A DNA stretch of 64,000 bases from Glandiceps talaboti (GCF_964340395.1 NC_135562.1:15523796-15587795), one strand, 5' to 3'; numbered from the stretch's first letter, positions 11,497 to 22,900 are shown. Notes: generated by a model not told the origin, from the sequence alone. Program-made: numbers and translations.

Positions 11497-11849
11497 TAGA
11501 CTCTCTCACAGTCCTCGGAGCTTCACATAAATAGCTAAAACTTGGGTTGTTTTGTATGTACCGGTATCTACTGCATAATTGTACTCGTATACTAGTATCC
11601 CAGTATCCATGTACTGCACGCCCTCATCGACCACATAGGGCTAACCTTTTGTTGACGTGTTAGGCAAAGCCCGAGGACTGTGTTAACACTTGTTCAAATT
11701 TGCCCTAATAATGGCTTGGTCGATTGGGCTTTGAGAACACAGAAGCCTAACATGTCAACAAAAGGTTAGCCCTATGTGATATCGATAGATACAATACAAC
11801 CCAAGTTTTAGCTATTTATGCGAAGCTCCAAGGACTGTGTGAGAGTCTA
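11497..11849. mobile_element. Intact foldback transposon with 9-bp target duplication
   Basis: The element begins TAGACTCTC and ends GAGAGTCTA and folds along nearly its whole length: AGCTAAAACTTGGGTTGT and CATAGGGCTAACCTTTTGTT on the left arm have complements in reverse order on the right. It is bordered on both sides by GAATTGAAC (11488-11496 and 11850-11858), a perfect 9-bp target-site duplication. Length 353 bp, no coding capacity. A 9-bp duplication is known for Merlin (8-9 bp) and Mutator-type (9-10 bp) elements. Confidence 0.85.
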
Positions 11850-12167
11850 GAATTGAACATGCAGAGAGAGAAAGACAGACACACAGAAAGAAAGAAAGTG
11901 GACAAAACACAAGCTGTCAAAAGACTCCAAGCATATGTATCCTGTATAGTTTATTTAAATTACTACATTGCAGAGTATTTACAACAAAGTTATAAATACC
12001 TACATATACCATTACATCATGCACGAGCCATTTAGAACAAAAAATATGGAATATATACTCTGGTTGTTCTACGTCACGACAACACGTCTATGTCACTGGT
12101 TCTGCTGTGTCTGAAATATCAGTCAAAACATTCAAAATTACCAGTACTTTCCCCAATTTTTCTTAGA

Positions 12168-12320
12168 TATGACTGACACTGGTATAATTGTATTATTTTC
12201 CAATATTTTTCTTCATTCAGCCAGAAGATACTCGTGACCTATTGGTTGTCACTATGAGTCTATAGACTCGTGACAAAGACCCTTAAGTCAAATAAGAAAA
12301 ATATTGTGGAATAACATCTA
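12168..12320. repeat. Short dispersed repeat with partial foldback
   Basis: CACTGGTATAATT followed by CCAATATTTTTCTTCATTCA recurs at 18390-18440 in the same orientation. Within this copy a related inverted segment lies near 12292-12320. Probably a degraded MITE. Confidence 0.45.
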
Positions 12321-13310
12321 AGTATATTACTGTCTTAACACAAATTGCAATATTGTAACACTTGAAATGTTTTCTGTTTTGAAAGAATTTCAAAGTCTCA
12401 TCTCTCCCATGTTCCAACAATAAATTTATCATACTCAATACATAGAAATAACCCTGATTTCCATAAATCTACAGAATGAAATATATGAAATGAGGTAACT
12501 GAATATTGTACACTGATTTAAGAAGTCATTAAAGGGGAACACTACTCCAGGAAATAAAAATATTTTTTTTTAAACTTTGGGTTCTGGAGAGCCATTTTGT
12601 GATTTCACATCACATACATTTTTCTTGGTTGCCAAGAAACTCAAATTGGAAATTCTCTATTTTTTTTTTTCAGTGATGCACCGTTGCATCATGGGTCTTA
12701 GCAGACATGAATATTTATTTCATACACAATGCATATTCATAACTCCTAAGTGCTTATTTCCCTTCAGAAAAATAGTTAATGAAAATACCTTTACTTCCTT
12801 TAAAGGGTCACAAGTTGACTTCATATGATTTTGGTGGAGTAATTCTTGCTGCACAGTAACTGATGTCTACTGTATTTGAATTACTGATGTATACTTAACT
12901 ATTGGCAGGCATTTTGGAATAATATATACATAATTCTATAACATAATTCAACATGTGTATAACAAAATGTCATGGAAATCATTATTACACAGCTAACAAT
13001 GCCAGACAATGTACCCTCTAAACCAATTTGACGCGCCACTGATGCACACAATTTCTAGTGACGCACCAAAATTTGGTGTTCCCCTCTCTCTTACTATGTG
13101 GTGACTCACGGGAAATGCCAGTTTTTACCATTTTGACCCCCAAAAAACAAACAAAATTTGGCTATCATTAGAGGACACACTGAATTGCCAGAATACTATT
13201 TAAGTGCCATGAAATGCATGCATTGACATTCACATTATACTAGTATAGTTTTATAGTATTTACACTTGATTCAAATAGCTTACATGTATTATTACAGTAA
13301 CTCGGGATGT
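12321..13310. other. Gene-free stretch
   Basis: No supported exon, repeat array or RNA gene is visible. The longest open frame (12577-12828, 83 residues) lacks domain character and crosses a poly-T run. Confidence 0.4.
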
Positions 13311-13316
13311 GTCACT

Positions 13317-13680
13317 TTAAAGTTGCACTAGCTGTAACAGGAGTATTATTTTTTTGATCAACACATTTATTGAACATGTTAAAATACCAGCAATTAGATA
13401 TTGTACATGTTAATTAGAGGTCAATTTTATCCATGAGTAGTACGGTAACAGGTTGAAATTGTGATCACGTTGAGGGCGCCGATTTTAAGGTATGGACCTA
13501 AAAATCAATTCATTTGGATATATTGCACATACTATGTGACACTGTACAGATACACATGTACACAAATACATGTACATATTTACTCACAGGGGACTCAATA
13601 CGTGCAATGTACAATATTACGAGTATGTCTATCATATCTAACACAAATGTTTCAAAAAATGTTCCAGGTACAGCTTTTAA
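13317..13680. mobile_element. TTAA-flanked MITE, family A copy 2
   Basis: It begins TTTAAAGTTGCACTAGCTG and ends GTTCCAGGTACAGCTTTTAA. The interior shares AGAGGTCAATTTTATC, CGTTGAGGGCGCC and CCTAAAAATCAATT with the copies at 7606 and 46485. The short open frames across it are repeat translations. Confidence 0.65.
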
Positions 13681-13844
13681 CTCCAATACTATACATACAT
13701 GTATACATTATATTATACAATAGGAAGATCATTCTACTGCATCTGCTAAGCCAGAAAAAAACATGCAATCAAATAACTTAATATTTTTTTGTTTCTGTTG
13801 ACTTGGTAAAACTATGGTAATATAGTAAGTGTCACATCAACTTG

Positions 13845-13930
13845 TGTATGCAAATGTGGTTGTGTATGCATGTGTGGTTGTACATGCACATGTGGTTTGG
13901 GCATACATGTGTGGTTGTGCATGCATATAA
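13845..13930 (+). repeat. Minisatellite, ~20-bp units
   Basis: Four or five imperfect units of the type TGTATGCATGTGTGGTTG follow one another. It is purine/pyrimidine alternating and non-coding. Confidence 0.6.
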
Positions 13931-13942
13931 TTATGGGTTGTG

Positions 13943-14196
13943 TCAATCTGATTAAAATCTGATTTGGTGAAAGCGGCTAAATGCTTTATTTACCTCCATC
14001 GTTTTGTGTCGTTTGTTTTGTTACGAGTGATCGCCACCTTCCTTGAGATTCAAACAGGATTGTCTACTACACAGGGTTAGGTTAGGTGTGGGATGGTGGC
14101 GATCACCCAGAACAAAACAAAAGTCACAACACGGTGGAAATGGAGGTAAATAAAGACATCTAGCCACTTTCACGACATCAGATTTTCATCAGATTG
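13943..14196. mobile_element. Foldback element, family C (full copy)
   Basis: The left arm starts CAATCTGATTAAAATCTGAT and continues to GTGATCGCCACC; the right arm from GGTGGCGATCACCC to CAGATTG is its complement, spanning GAGGTAAATAAAG and AGCCACTTTCAC. Arms are about 95 bp and the loop about 60 bp. Half-copies with the same left arm are at 44127-44240 and 47466-47540. Confidence 0.7.
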
Positions 14197-14294
14197 GGTA
14201 TCTCTATATAAATTTGTTGTTATACATGTACATCAATTACATGTATATGTATATAACCATACATGTACTTGGTCACAAAGAAACTGTTGCTTGT

Positions 14295-14300
14295 TTTATT
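14295..14300 (-). terminator. Candidate polyadenylation signal for the zinc-finger gene
   Basis: AATAAA on the minus strand, about 300 bp after the zinc-finger stop codon. It is the nearest canonical hexamer downstream; use is not shown. Confidence 0.35.
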
Positions 14301-14598
14301 TGGTCTTCATTTGAGCTATAAGATGTTCATTTGTTTGAGAGTTGACGCACATTTTTCATTTTCATTGTTCAGTAGTTTGCCTCGTGAGCTTTCAGATGTA
14401 CATTTGCACGAAAACTTATCAAACTCCTTAAAAATAAAAGGTCTCGCTCAGTTTAATGGACTGCAAAGTGTGCTCTGTGATTGCTTCTTCATATGAAACC
14501 TTTACCATACTTTTCATAGAGACATGGTCTTTCCGTGGACCTTCATATGGTCTCTCAGAGTAATGTTTCTGAATCTCTTAAATCGTTGACCACACTCC

Positions 14599-16221
14599 TC
14601 AAAAACAAAGTCTCTTTTGTTGTGAATGAATAAGCATATGTTTCCTTACTAGAGAAGGGTTACGAAAACGTTGTCCACACTCGCCACAGACGAACGTGTT
14701 ACAGTTGTTGAGGTATTTGGTCAAAACACCACTTTGATTCGTATCACTTTTGATGCCTCCCTCCAAAACGCCACTTTCATTCGTATAACTTTTGACGCCT
14801 TCCAAAACATCGCCTTGATTCATATCACTTTTAACGACTCCTACCAAAACGTCGCTTTGATTCGTATAACTTTTAACGACTCCTTCCAAAACATTGCTTT
14901 GCTTCGCATCCCTATTAACGACTCCTTCCAAAACATCGCTTTGATTTGCATCACTATTAACAACTCCCTCCGAAATGCCACGTTGATTTGCATTGCCTTT
15001 ACATTTCTCTAAAACGCCACTTTCTTCCAAATCACGTCGATTCACATGACTGTTAATTTTTTCCTCTACAATGTCACTTCGATTAACATCACTTTCACTG
15101 TGCTCATTACTTACTGTTACATTTTTATCAGAACTCTCTGAAAAAGATGAACTACCAGACTTGTAACACTTGTTACATTGAAATTGTTCTGGTGTTGTGT
15201 CCTTTAGTAGATTAGTATCTCGTAACCTTTTATCAACATATACTCCACATGTCTTGCACTTTATGAATAAGTGCAATGCCCGATGTATTTCCAGCTGTGC
15301 TACATTTTGAAAACTTTTGCCACAAACTTCACAACTTTTGCGAGACTTTTGGCGTCTTTTGAGGTCATGACTGCAGGACTTCTGGCCTTCTTTGAGGTCA
15401 TGACTGCGGGACTTCTGGCCTTTGTTGAGGTCATGACTGCGAGACTTCTGGCATTCTTTGAGACGACAACTACTGTCCGTGTGAGTCTCCATATGTCTTT
15501 TCAGATACTCATTTAAACGAAAACTTTTACCACACTCGTTACAAACAAACGGTTTTACATTACTGTGGATGGTCAAGTGTGATCTCAGATTATTTTTTCT
15601 CACAAACTTTTGACCACATACTTCGCACAGATACGGTCTTTCTCTTCTGTGAACTTTCATGTGATCAAACATAGCATCTTTCCTATAGAATCTCTTATCG
15701 CACTCCTTACACACAAAGTCTCGTTTGTTAAAATGAATACCCATATGTCTATGAAGATGCCTGGAATTACAAAAATATTTGCCACATTCTCCACACGTGA
15801 ATTTCTTTGGATCGCCATCATTTTTCCATAGTCTATTACATTTATCACCATTTTCGCTTATAGATGAGATACCATATTTCATCGCAGTTTCCACATTAAC
15901 TTTTACAGTGTTCTCATTTGTGTCAATTCCGAGAGCATATTTCATCTCAATATTGGATTGCTCCGATGGCGCCGATTGATAAAATAAGCTACTTTCATTT
16001 TCGTTATGAACCATGTTGACATTTTCTCCAGATGTGTGATGGTCCTCTGTTGAATCTGTCTTAATTAGTTTTACGGTCGCATCCTCAACTGTATTTGTTC
16101 GTAATTGGTCGTGTTCATGCACATTTTCATCACAACGTTGTAAAACATAAGAACTTTTGAATGCTGTATATTCTTCAACCACTGTCCATCGAACTGTGTC
16201 CACATTCTCCTTTTTAACCAT
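14599..16221 (-). CDS. C2H2 zinc-finger protein with two internal peptide repeats
   Basis: The open frame gives 540 residues and a predicted nuclear DNA-binding protein. Classical C2H2 fingers lie at about 141-163, 169-191, 197-219, 225-247, 297-317 and 510-532; degenerate CxxC pairs (CKTC, CNKC) lie near 322 and 349. Only the linker between fingers 3 and 4 resembles TGEKP-type linkers. Residues 1-140 carry no recognised KRAB, BTB or ZAD domain. Residues 256-295 are a 10-residue repeat (QKSRSHDL-type) and 404-500 a 13-14-residue repeat (GVVxSDxNQSDVLE-type), both direct products of DNA minisatellites. A splice acceptor-like TTTCAG lies about 30 bp ahead of the ATG, so an upstream, perhaps untranslated, exon is likely. 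A pure retrogene is not excluded. Confidence 0.82.
   Translation of the reverse strand: MVKKENVDTVRWTVVEEYTAFKSSYVLQRCDENVHEHDQLRTNTVEDATVKLIKTDSTEDHHTSGENVNMVHNENESSLFYQSAPSEQSNIEMKYALGIDTNENTVKVNVETAMKYGISSISENGDKCNRLWKNDGDPKKFTCGECGKYFCNSRHLHRHMGIHFNKRDFVCKECDKRFYRKDAMFDHMKVHRRERPYLCEVCGQKFVRKNNLRSHLTIHSNVKPFVCNECGKSFRLNEYLKRHMETHTDSSCRLKECQKSRSHDLNKGQKSRSHDLKEGQKSCSHDLKRRQKSRKSCEVCGKSFQNVAQLEIHRALHLFIKCKTCGVYVDKRLRDTNLLKDTTPEQFQCNKCYKSGSSSFSESSDKNVTVSNEHSESDVNRSDIVEEKINSHVNRRDLEESGVLEKCKGNANQRGISEGVVNSDANQSDVLEGVVNRDAKQSNVLEGVVKSYTNQSDVLVGVVKSDMNQGDVLEGVKSYTNESGVLEGGIKSDTNQSGVLTKYLNNCNTFVCGECGQRFRNPSLVRKHMLIHSQQKRLCF
14722..15012 (-). repeat. Coding minisatellite (~39-42 bp) in the zinc-finger gene
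   Basis: About seven units encode variants of GVVxSDxNQSDVLE between zinc finger 5 and the last finger. Unit length stays a multiple of three, so the frame is kept. A second coding array of 30-bp units (QKSRSHDL) lies at 15337-15456. Confidence 0.7.
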
Positions 16222-16346
16222 TGGGTTTCCGCCGTTGCTTGTGATGAACTCTGAAATAGATATCCAAAATCAGACAGAACGCCACACTTGTAAATACCAG
16301 AGTTGCATACTCGGATATTTGCACTCATGCTTGCAGTGTTATCTGT

Positions 16347-16380
16347 GGCTGTACTGTACTGTACTGTACTGTACTGTACA
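16347..16380 (+). repeat. Pentanucleotide microsatellite (TGTAC)n
   Basis: Five to six units of ACTGT/TGTAC. Short and non-coding, close to the 5' side of the zinc-finger gene. Confidence 0.7.
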
Positions 16381-16524
16381 TTAGTACAAATAAATCATTT
16401 ATCCATACTGACATTCACACATTACTGGGTTCTGTTATTCTTATTCTTACGTAAATTTATCCAAAACTGCAAATTTCAAACATAATTACTGCATGGAAGA
16501 ATTGCAAGCTCTTTTGCATACAGG

Positions 16525-16600
16525 CTGTCAGTGGCAGAGCGGTTAACTTGTGTGCTTCTTACCATTGCCAGCTGAATTCAAACAAATCCACCCAGAGTTG
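16525..16600 (+). repeat. Possible tRNA-derived SINE relic
   Basis: TGGCAGAGCGGTTAA resembles a tRNA A box of the Leu/Ser type, and CTGAATTCAAACA about 40 bp later resembles a B box. The segment cannot form a good cloverleaf and is probably a decayed SINE rather than a tRNA gene. Confidence 0.3.
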
Positions 16601-16700
16601 GGTGAGACTGATTCAACATTACATTTACATGGTACATACAATAGCAAAGGCACACACTGAAACATCTTCGGTTGTTGATAGAAGATACATGTAGCCAATC

Positions 16701-17159
16701 TGTAGCCATGAAGGACTATCGCTACTACCGATACACTATTCCGCTATCCAAACTGACATTTTGATTTTTTTAATTTTGACAGTCCTTCCAAGTTTACTTT
16801 GGCTCTTATCTCAAGCTGGTCTGGAATGGCATTCCTGTATAAAGCGGGATTGATCGAATACATACCAAGACATTTAAATTGTGCCATCAGGTCACATGAT
16901 GAATCCACAATTAGGTGCCATCATGGAAATGTGACTCTCCGAGTCCAACCTCATTCTCATCATTACATATGTTGTATTCTATTCAACTTTACGCTAATGT
17001 TTTGCACATGTTACGTGTATGGCTGGGTGTGGTATAATGCCAGCTTGAGATGGGAGTCAGAATAGACTTGGAAGGACAGCAAAAATTTAAAAAAATCAAA
17101 ATATTAGTTAGGATAGCGGAATAGTTACTGTGTAGTAGCAATAGTCTTTTAAGTCTACA
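16701..17159. mobile_element. Foldback element with ~115-bp arms
   Basis: The left arm (16701-16825) reads GACTATCGCTACTAC, CTATTCCGCTATCC, AGTCCTTCCAAGT, ATCTCAAGCTGG; the right arm (about 17030-17159) is its imperfect complement, with GGATAGCGGAATAG at 17111-17124. The loop of about 200 bp holds only a short non-coding frame. It lies 110 bp downstream of the transposase ORF, but no matching end was found beyond that ORF's 5' side. Confidence 0.75.
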
Positions 17160-17268
17160 AGTAAGCTGGGTAGGAGACCAAGAAGACATTATTTGCTGCT
17201 ATCATCACAGTCTAGTCCCCTCATTTCATGAAACTAGTGGTAAATGTAGTAAGATTCAGACTCACCCA

Positions 17269-18219
17269 TTACTTTCCAGGGTAGATAACCTTTATGTGCT
17301 CCAGGAATTTGGGGAATAACGTTGATACTGGTCCAAACTTCTGTCGGTAAAGCCACTCAGAGAAGTAATTATCACGTAGATGTTTCTCTTTGCCAAATAT
17401 TTGGTGATTTCGTTTGACGTGTAACCAGCTTCCATCAATTGAATGGTTATACAGTTGTTCAATCTTGTTCATATCCACATGGGAATAGCCATTAGTATGG
17501 AGTAAGGACTTTGCTTTCCAGAAGTCAGATGTTATAGTCGTTCTTGGTTTAATCCAATTCAATATGTGTGGCAACAAAATCTCGATGTTTGTGCCTGAAA
17601 CACTGACTAGAAACGTTTTTCTTGGTCTACTGTTGCGCTCTATACCGCCAAACACCCATTCATCAGCGTATCGTCCTCGGTGCGCCTTACGTTTCCCAAA
17701 TCTACAGATGTCAATTTCCACTACTTTTCCAGGACCGCCGATTTGTTCACTGAGGTCCACAAGTGTTAACGTACAGACTTCCTGACAAAAACTGTACCAA
17801 TCTGCAGATGTATGATAAGTCACGGGTATCTCCCTCTGTGCAAACTCCTGCGGACACTCGGAACACCAAAAGTATGTCAGCGAAAGGATAGCCTCAGGTG
17901 AAATCTTTGCACTTTCAAACCATGTTCCTATTCTAATGCCGTTTCTAGTCCGGCATGGTCTGGGACAACTAAATATATACTTGTCCTCTTTACTTGCTTC
18001 GTATAGCCACTTCTGTGTCACTCCACACTTCGGACAAATCCGCTCAGAGCGCAAGAGGCCTTTGTTGACGCACCATAAGAGACAAGTTTCTGGACTCAGA
18101 AAAACGTTCCTGATTAGCCAACTGTATGTGATTTTAATGTCAGCTTCTTTGACGATTACCTCGTCGCATTGTGGCACACCTACCAGGACCAATTGGGATT
18201 GTGAATCTGGTGTACTCAT
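17269..18219 (-). CDS. ISXO2-like (IS1595/Merlin superfamily) transposase
   Basis: The 316-residue uninterrupted frame is a predicted DDE transposase. The N-terminal part has a zinc-ribbon: CPKC at 62-65 and CPRPC at 85-89. The catalytic RNase-H-like region starts at about 167 with VVEIDICRFGKRKAHRGRY (D170), followed by EWVFGGIER, then TTITSDFWKAK (D232) and the third-position block HSIDGSWLHVK. In this family the third acidic position is usually Glu or Asn; here it is Asp262, and the loop before it is several residues shorter than usual. The end, HLRDNYFSEWLYRQKF, fits the family. No stop or frameshift is present, yet no terminal inverted repeats were found on both sides, so it may be recently immobilised or co-opted. 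ISXO2-like ORFs are common in invertebrate genomes. Confidence 0.88.
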   Translation of the reverse strand: MSTPDSQSQLVLVGVPQCDEVIVKEADIKITYSWLIRNVFLSPETCLLWCVNKGLLRSERICPKCGVTQKWLYEASKEDKYIFSCPRPCRTRNGIRIGTWFESAKISPEAILSLTYFWCSECPQEFAQREIPVTYHTSADWYSFCQEVCTLTLVDLSEQIGGPGKVVEIDICRFGKRKAHRGRYADEWVFGGIERNSRPRKTFLVSVSGTNIEILLPHILNWIKPRTTITSDFWKAKSLLHTNGYSHVDMNKIEQLYNHSIDGSWLHVKRNHQIFGKEKHLRDNYFSEWLYRQKFGPVSTLFPKFLEHIKVIYPGK

Positions 18220-18239
18220 CTGTCAATTCTGTCTACGTA

Positions 18240-19800
18240 TTCACCTTGTCAACACCTGCACAACTTTATCTATAATATTCAAATTAAGGAATTATACAGA
18301 CACAAGCTCTAAAGAAGGGTTTTGTATATAGGGGTAGAAATTTTGTGGGATGTGAACTAAAATGGCTTTGATTTTCTTTGATATTACTGGCACTGGTATA
18401 ATTATGTTATTCTCCAATATTTTTCTTCATTCAGCTGGAAAATACTCGTTACCTAAGTTCTCTTGACACCCTCTGTGACACATATGCTGTGCAATAATAC
18501 CATGGAAATATTACTGACACTAATACATCCATAACACACCAGAATTATGTGCCAGTAACATTAAAACGCATAACACCAAAGTAAAGCATTTTCTGTATGT
18601 ACCACAATCGTTTATTGCATCCATATCAAGTGTAAAAGTATACTATTTCATTTGCCAATTCAAACACTGCATTAGGAAAGCCACATGCTAGGCTTGTAAA
18701 TAACCCAAATGAGTCAGTATACTTGATATGACTGCTATAAATGAGTGTAGCACATAGAGAAAGTGCTTTACTTCAGTGTAACTAGTTGTACACAAACAGA
18801 ACACGTCGTCATTTCCAAGATGGCGGTAATCTGCACGTATGTTTTGGGTTTTGAGAAACGTGAAATCATTGCTCAAATTTACAACGTAAATAACTAATAG
18901 CGTATGCATGATATCGCGTGAAGGGCAAAAATTAAAACACTAGTCTCGGCCCTTTGGTGTAGTACATACTACATGCATACTACGTACTAGGAATGGATGT
19001 GAAATAGACAATGCACATTGTGCTAGGAACGAAAAGTTCTCATGTGCTAGCCTAATGCAAATAATATACATACTAGATAATAGGTTAAGCTAAAAGGATA
19101 CGAATTTGCTATGGACATGTATGTGGGTTTCGATTTGACTGCCCTTCCGTTCACGGGTGAATCTTCGTAGGCCTTTCCGAATATCGTGCGTACAAACAGC
19201 TTAGGATTTGACCTTTCAACCCCGTGCCTGGAGGATAAGATTGACTGTAGAGGGCGATCGACTGGTTGGCTGAATGTTCTGATTTTTTGTAATTTGTTGA
19301 ATTACACGAATTTTTTTAGATACATAAGCTTATATATTCACCGCGTTATTTTTTTTCTACTTGATTTTCTATTTTAAAAAAGTTTTCCGTTTCCTTTTAT
19401 AATTATACGCCCAACTGAATATCCACCTCTTTAGAGTAATAAAGACACATTGTTTAGAAACTGAGTTGCAACATATACTGAAACCTGGGCTGGGCCGTTG
19501 GCTGCGCCATTGGGTTTGGCCGTTTGGCTGGGCTCTTGAAAAATGAAATTGAAGTACCGTCAATAAAATGGACCTTGCACTGCTGCAAGGATGGTTTTCT
19601 TTCTGTATTCTATTCCTTGAAGCATCGGTGCAAGAAGTGCAGATAAATATTGATAATTTGTGTACAGTTAGTTAGTCAGCCGCGCGCGTGACTGTTTATC
19701 AAGGCTGTAGTCTCCTGTAAGTACGATTTGATTGTATAGGGAAGCAATATGTGATACATCCCGGATATATAACTGTTGATAACTTCTTGTAAACATGAAT
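18240..19800. other. Gene-free stretch between transposase and kinase tandem
   Basis: No supported gene is seen. It includes the repeat relic at 18385-18465, an isolated AAGATGGCGGT (YY1-like) near 18819 with no gene following, and a 35-codon frame at about 19567-19675 whose N terminus is hydrophobic but which has no support. Confidence 0.4.
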
Positions 19801-19915
19801 GGGAATTAAAAATACAGCCCATCGCAAAATTACAGTAAAAAGGTTAAAAGTTATTTTTAATATTCACCTTTAACTACAATAAAATTCTCTCAAAATTTAA
19901 ACACAAATAATTCTA

Positions 19916-22900
19916 TTAATCTATTTCATCCTCATACTCGAGAATTAACTTTTCAAATTTCGGGATTATTTCTCCCAGACCTGCTCTCATGTCAGGGGCA
20001 TAGAAACAAGACCGTAGTATCTCGACCAATGTATAACCACCAATTTGGTTCAATCCACTGGGGTGTACATTGTGATATTTCTTGAGTAAATGCTCAATTA
20101 TGACTTCAATATCGTCGTCGTTTTTAATTTGTGGCCATGGCAGGTCTTCTGTAAACATTTCAATAACGGTTGCAGCTATCGACCATACGTCAAGCGATGG
20201 CTGTAAAGTTTCACACTTCATTAGTACAGCTTCAGGCGCCATGTATTGCTGGGTACCATTACCAACATTATCCGTTGATCCAATGCAACCAGAAAATCCA
20301 AAATCACACAGCATCAATTTATCACCATCAACCTGTAAATGGTGAATACACAAATGTTATTCAATCAAATCTTCAAACAATACCATGTCTTTCTTCTGTA
20401 TTTCCCACTATTTTCTGTCAATATAGACAATTTGTGTCATGTACAGTAGTTCTCGACTTATCATTGAAGCGATTGGATTGCTAATCATGATTTAGCAGTC
20501 ATTCTAAAAAGAAAGGTCTCCTGTTTTATAAACCAAACAATGTCTCAATTTTACCGATAAGTCACCAAAAATGAATTAATTATTTAATGAATTGAGCAAA
20601 AACAAAACAGAACGTTTTTTCCCCGATAACATGTCTTCAGAAAATAGGGTAGATTGGTCGAAATTTTATTTTATTTTTAATTTATTTTAATTTATTTTCC
20701 TTTGAAAAATTGCTTCAACTCTAAGACAATGTACTTGTTGGTCACAATACTTCTGTGACAGCTTGATTCTCAAGGAGGTATACAAGACGTAAACGAAGAC
20801 ATTTATATGAGATGAAGACGAACACAATATACAGATTGTAACTTTTAACTAAATCTTAAAAGATCTGGTTTCTCTTGGGAGAGACTAAAGCAAAATTGAC
20901 CAAATATATTTTGGCAAGAATATTAACAGGAAAATAGACGTAAACATTCACTTCTTTACTTTTTTGATTGCAAAAAATCTTTGGAATTTATAAATACGGA
21001 AAGGGAACTAACTTGTTTGTAGAGTCGGCAGCTTAACTATACAGGGCCGGTTGAGTTACCGGAAAAACTTTGTTTTTAGTTGGCCTTAGATTTTATTTTA
21101 TCTATTATTTGACGAATTTGTTATTTATCGTATACTTACCAGAATATTGTATGGCTTGATGTCGTTATGGACGATACAAAGTTTGTTGTGCAGGTAGTCG
21201 GTAGCCTGACAAAGCTGAATGGCTAATCGAATTCTGGCAGTGTAATCAACCTGTTTGATGAAAAGAAAGAACTTGAAATACATATTTATCATTTCACATA
21301 TCATGACAATGAAATTCAATATTCATGAAATTATGATGACGTCATAAGGTCACAGGTCACCAACTCACCTGTAAGTCTTCGTCATAGATGACATCACCTA
21401 ATGTGATCTCACCAGAAACATACGTCATGAATATAGACACGGTGAATACGTCGGTAGCTACTCCATACAAATGGGTAAACTTGTCATTTCCGCCACGAGT
21501 GATATCCCTAAAGAGAGAGAGAGAGAGAGTGAATGACGATGAAGAGTACAAGATTAAAATAAAATTTAGGCATAGATTAAAAGTGATATGTGTAACACAC
21601 ATCCTAGACTGTAAGATACGTCGTGACGTTTCGCCCTCAACGGCCTCCTCTCACACCAATAGGGGTTAGCCAATGTGTGAGGGCGCCCCATCACGGTGTA
21701 CCTGCCTTACAGACTACACACTTCCTAAAGTTGGCATAGTGCCATGACGGTCTAATGGGTTACATTGGCTGGCTTGCAATCTGAAAGTTGTTAGTTCGGC
21801 CCATCGTCGCAAAATCACGTCCTCTTTTACGGTAATCCAGTAAGGCGGAAGAAATAACAGCTCTGATTTGCGACAATGGTTCTGCCTCGCCACTTCTATT
21901 CCTGTTATTTCTTTCGACACTATTTAACTCTTTTGGCAAAATTTGACGCATTGTTGTGTACGTCCCCGTCAACCCAGCTATATAATTGGGGACCTGGTAG
22001 GATAGTCGTTGTAAATTAAAAGCTTCAATCCTATGCGCTGATAGAGAATGCAATTGATTAAGGAAGTTGTGAAAGTATAATTATAACAGCCATTGTACCG
22101 CTCTAAATCTCTGCCATAATAGTAAAGCACTTTGAGCACAGAGTGGAAAAGTACTGTATAAAAACTAACATTAATATCAAATTATAATAAGTTGCAAATG
22201 ATTAATACATATTGGTTTGCAATATTTTATGTTCACTCACCTTAACAATGTCAATTCGTTATGAATATCACTTAGTTTCAACTCATGACCAAGTTTGATG
22301 CGTTTCATCGCCATAAATTTGTCTTCATATTTTACTTTATGTACAGAGGTAAATTTACCACTGTAAATCACATCAACCATTTCCCAACTGTCATAAGGGA
22401 CAAGGTTTATATCTGTAAATTGAAAAAAGAAATTATGAATGTCATTCTGAGACGTCTTGATCGGCACAGATGACGAAACTTCCTGAACATTTTAGTTCAT
22501 TGTAATATTTTTACCATGGAAGTCGGGTTAGTATTATCCAACATTTGATGAAAACGAATAATATCACACAAAAGTGTTAAAGGAATGTGTGTGAAGATCT
22601 TAGACCACAAACTTAGCTTAGACAGTCACGAGATTCGTTTACTCACCAGAAGGTATCAAACCACCAACAATATCGCCACCACCATTAGCTCTTAGCCTAC
22701 TATCATTGTTGCTTTCGTCTCCTTCTTCATCTTCTGGACTTCGAAATTTGCTTTTGACAGCGGACCACAATGTTTTCCAAGAGTTCCGTTTGAAAATACA
22801 CGACACTTTTCGGGGTACCCCGAGCACAACGTCCACACACTTCAACCATTTACTTTGATGTGGAAATTCAAAATGGTTATCTTCTGAACAAGAAAGACAG

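Noticed and set aside
16525-16600. tRNA gene of the Leu or Ser type
   Set aside because: Only A-box and B-box-like pieces match; acceptor and anticodon stems do not pair, so a SINE relic is more likely.
18815-18890. Gene start at a YY1-like AAGATGGCGGT on the plus strand
   Set aside because: The frame from its ATG ends after about 22 codons without a donor, and no downstream exon is recognised.
19567-19675. Small secreted peptide of 35 codons with a hydrophobic N terminus
   Set aside because: No splice donor, no conservation evidence and no downstream exon; too short to support.
21733-21810. Functional tRNA gene in the kinase intron
   Set aside because: The B box is damaged (AGTTCGGCCC) and the segment continues into a SINE body found at three places.
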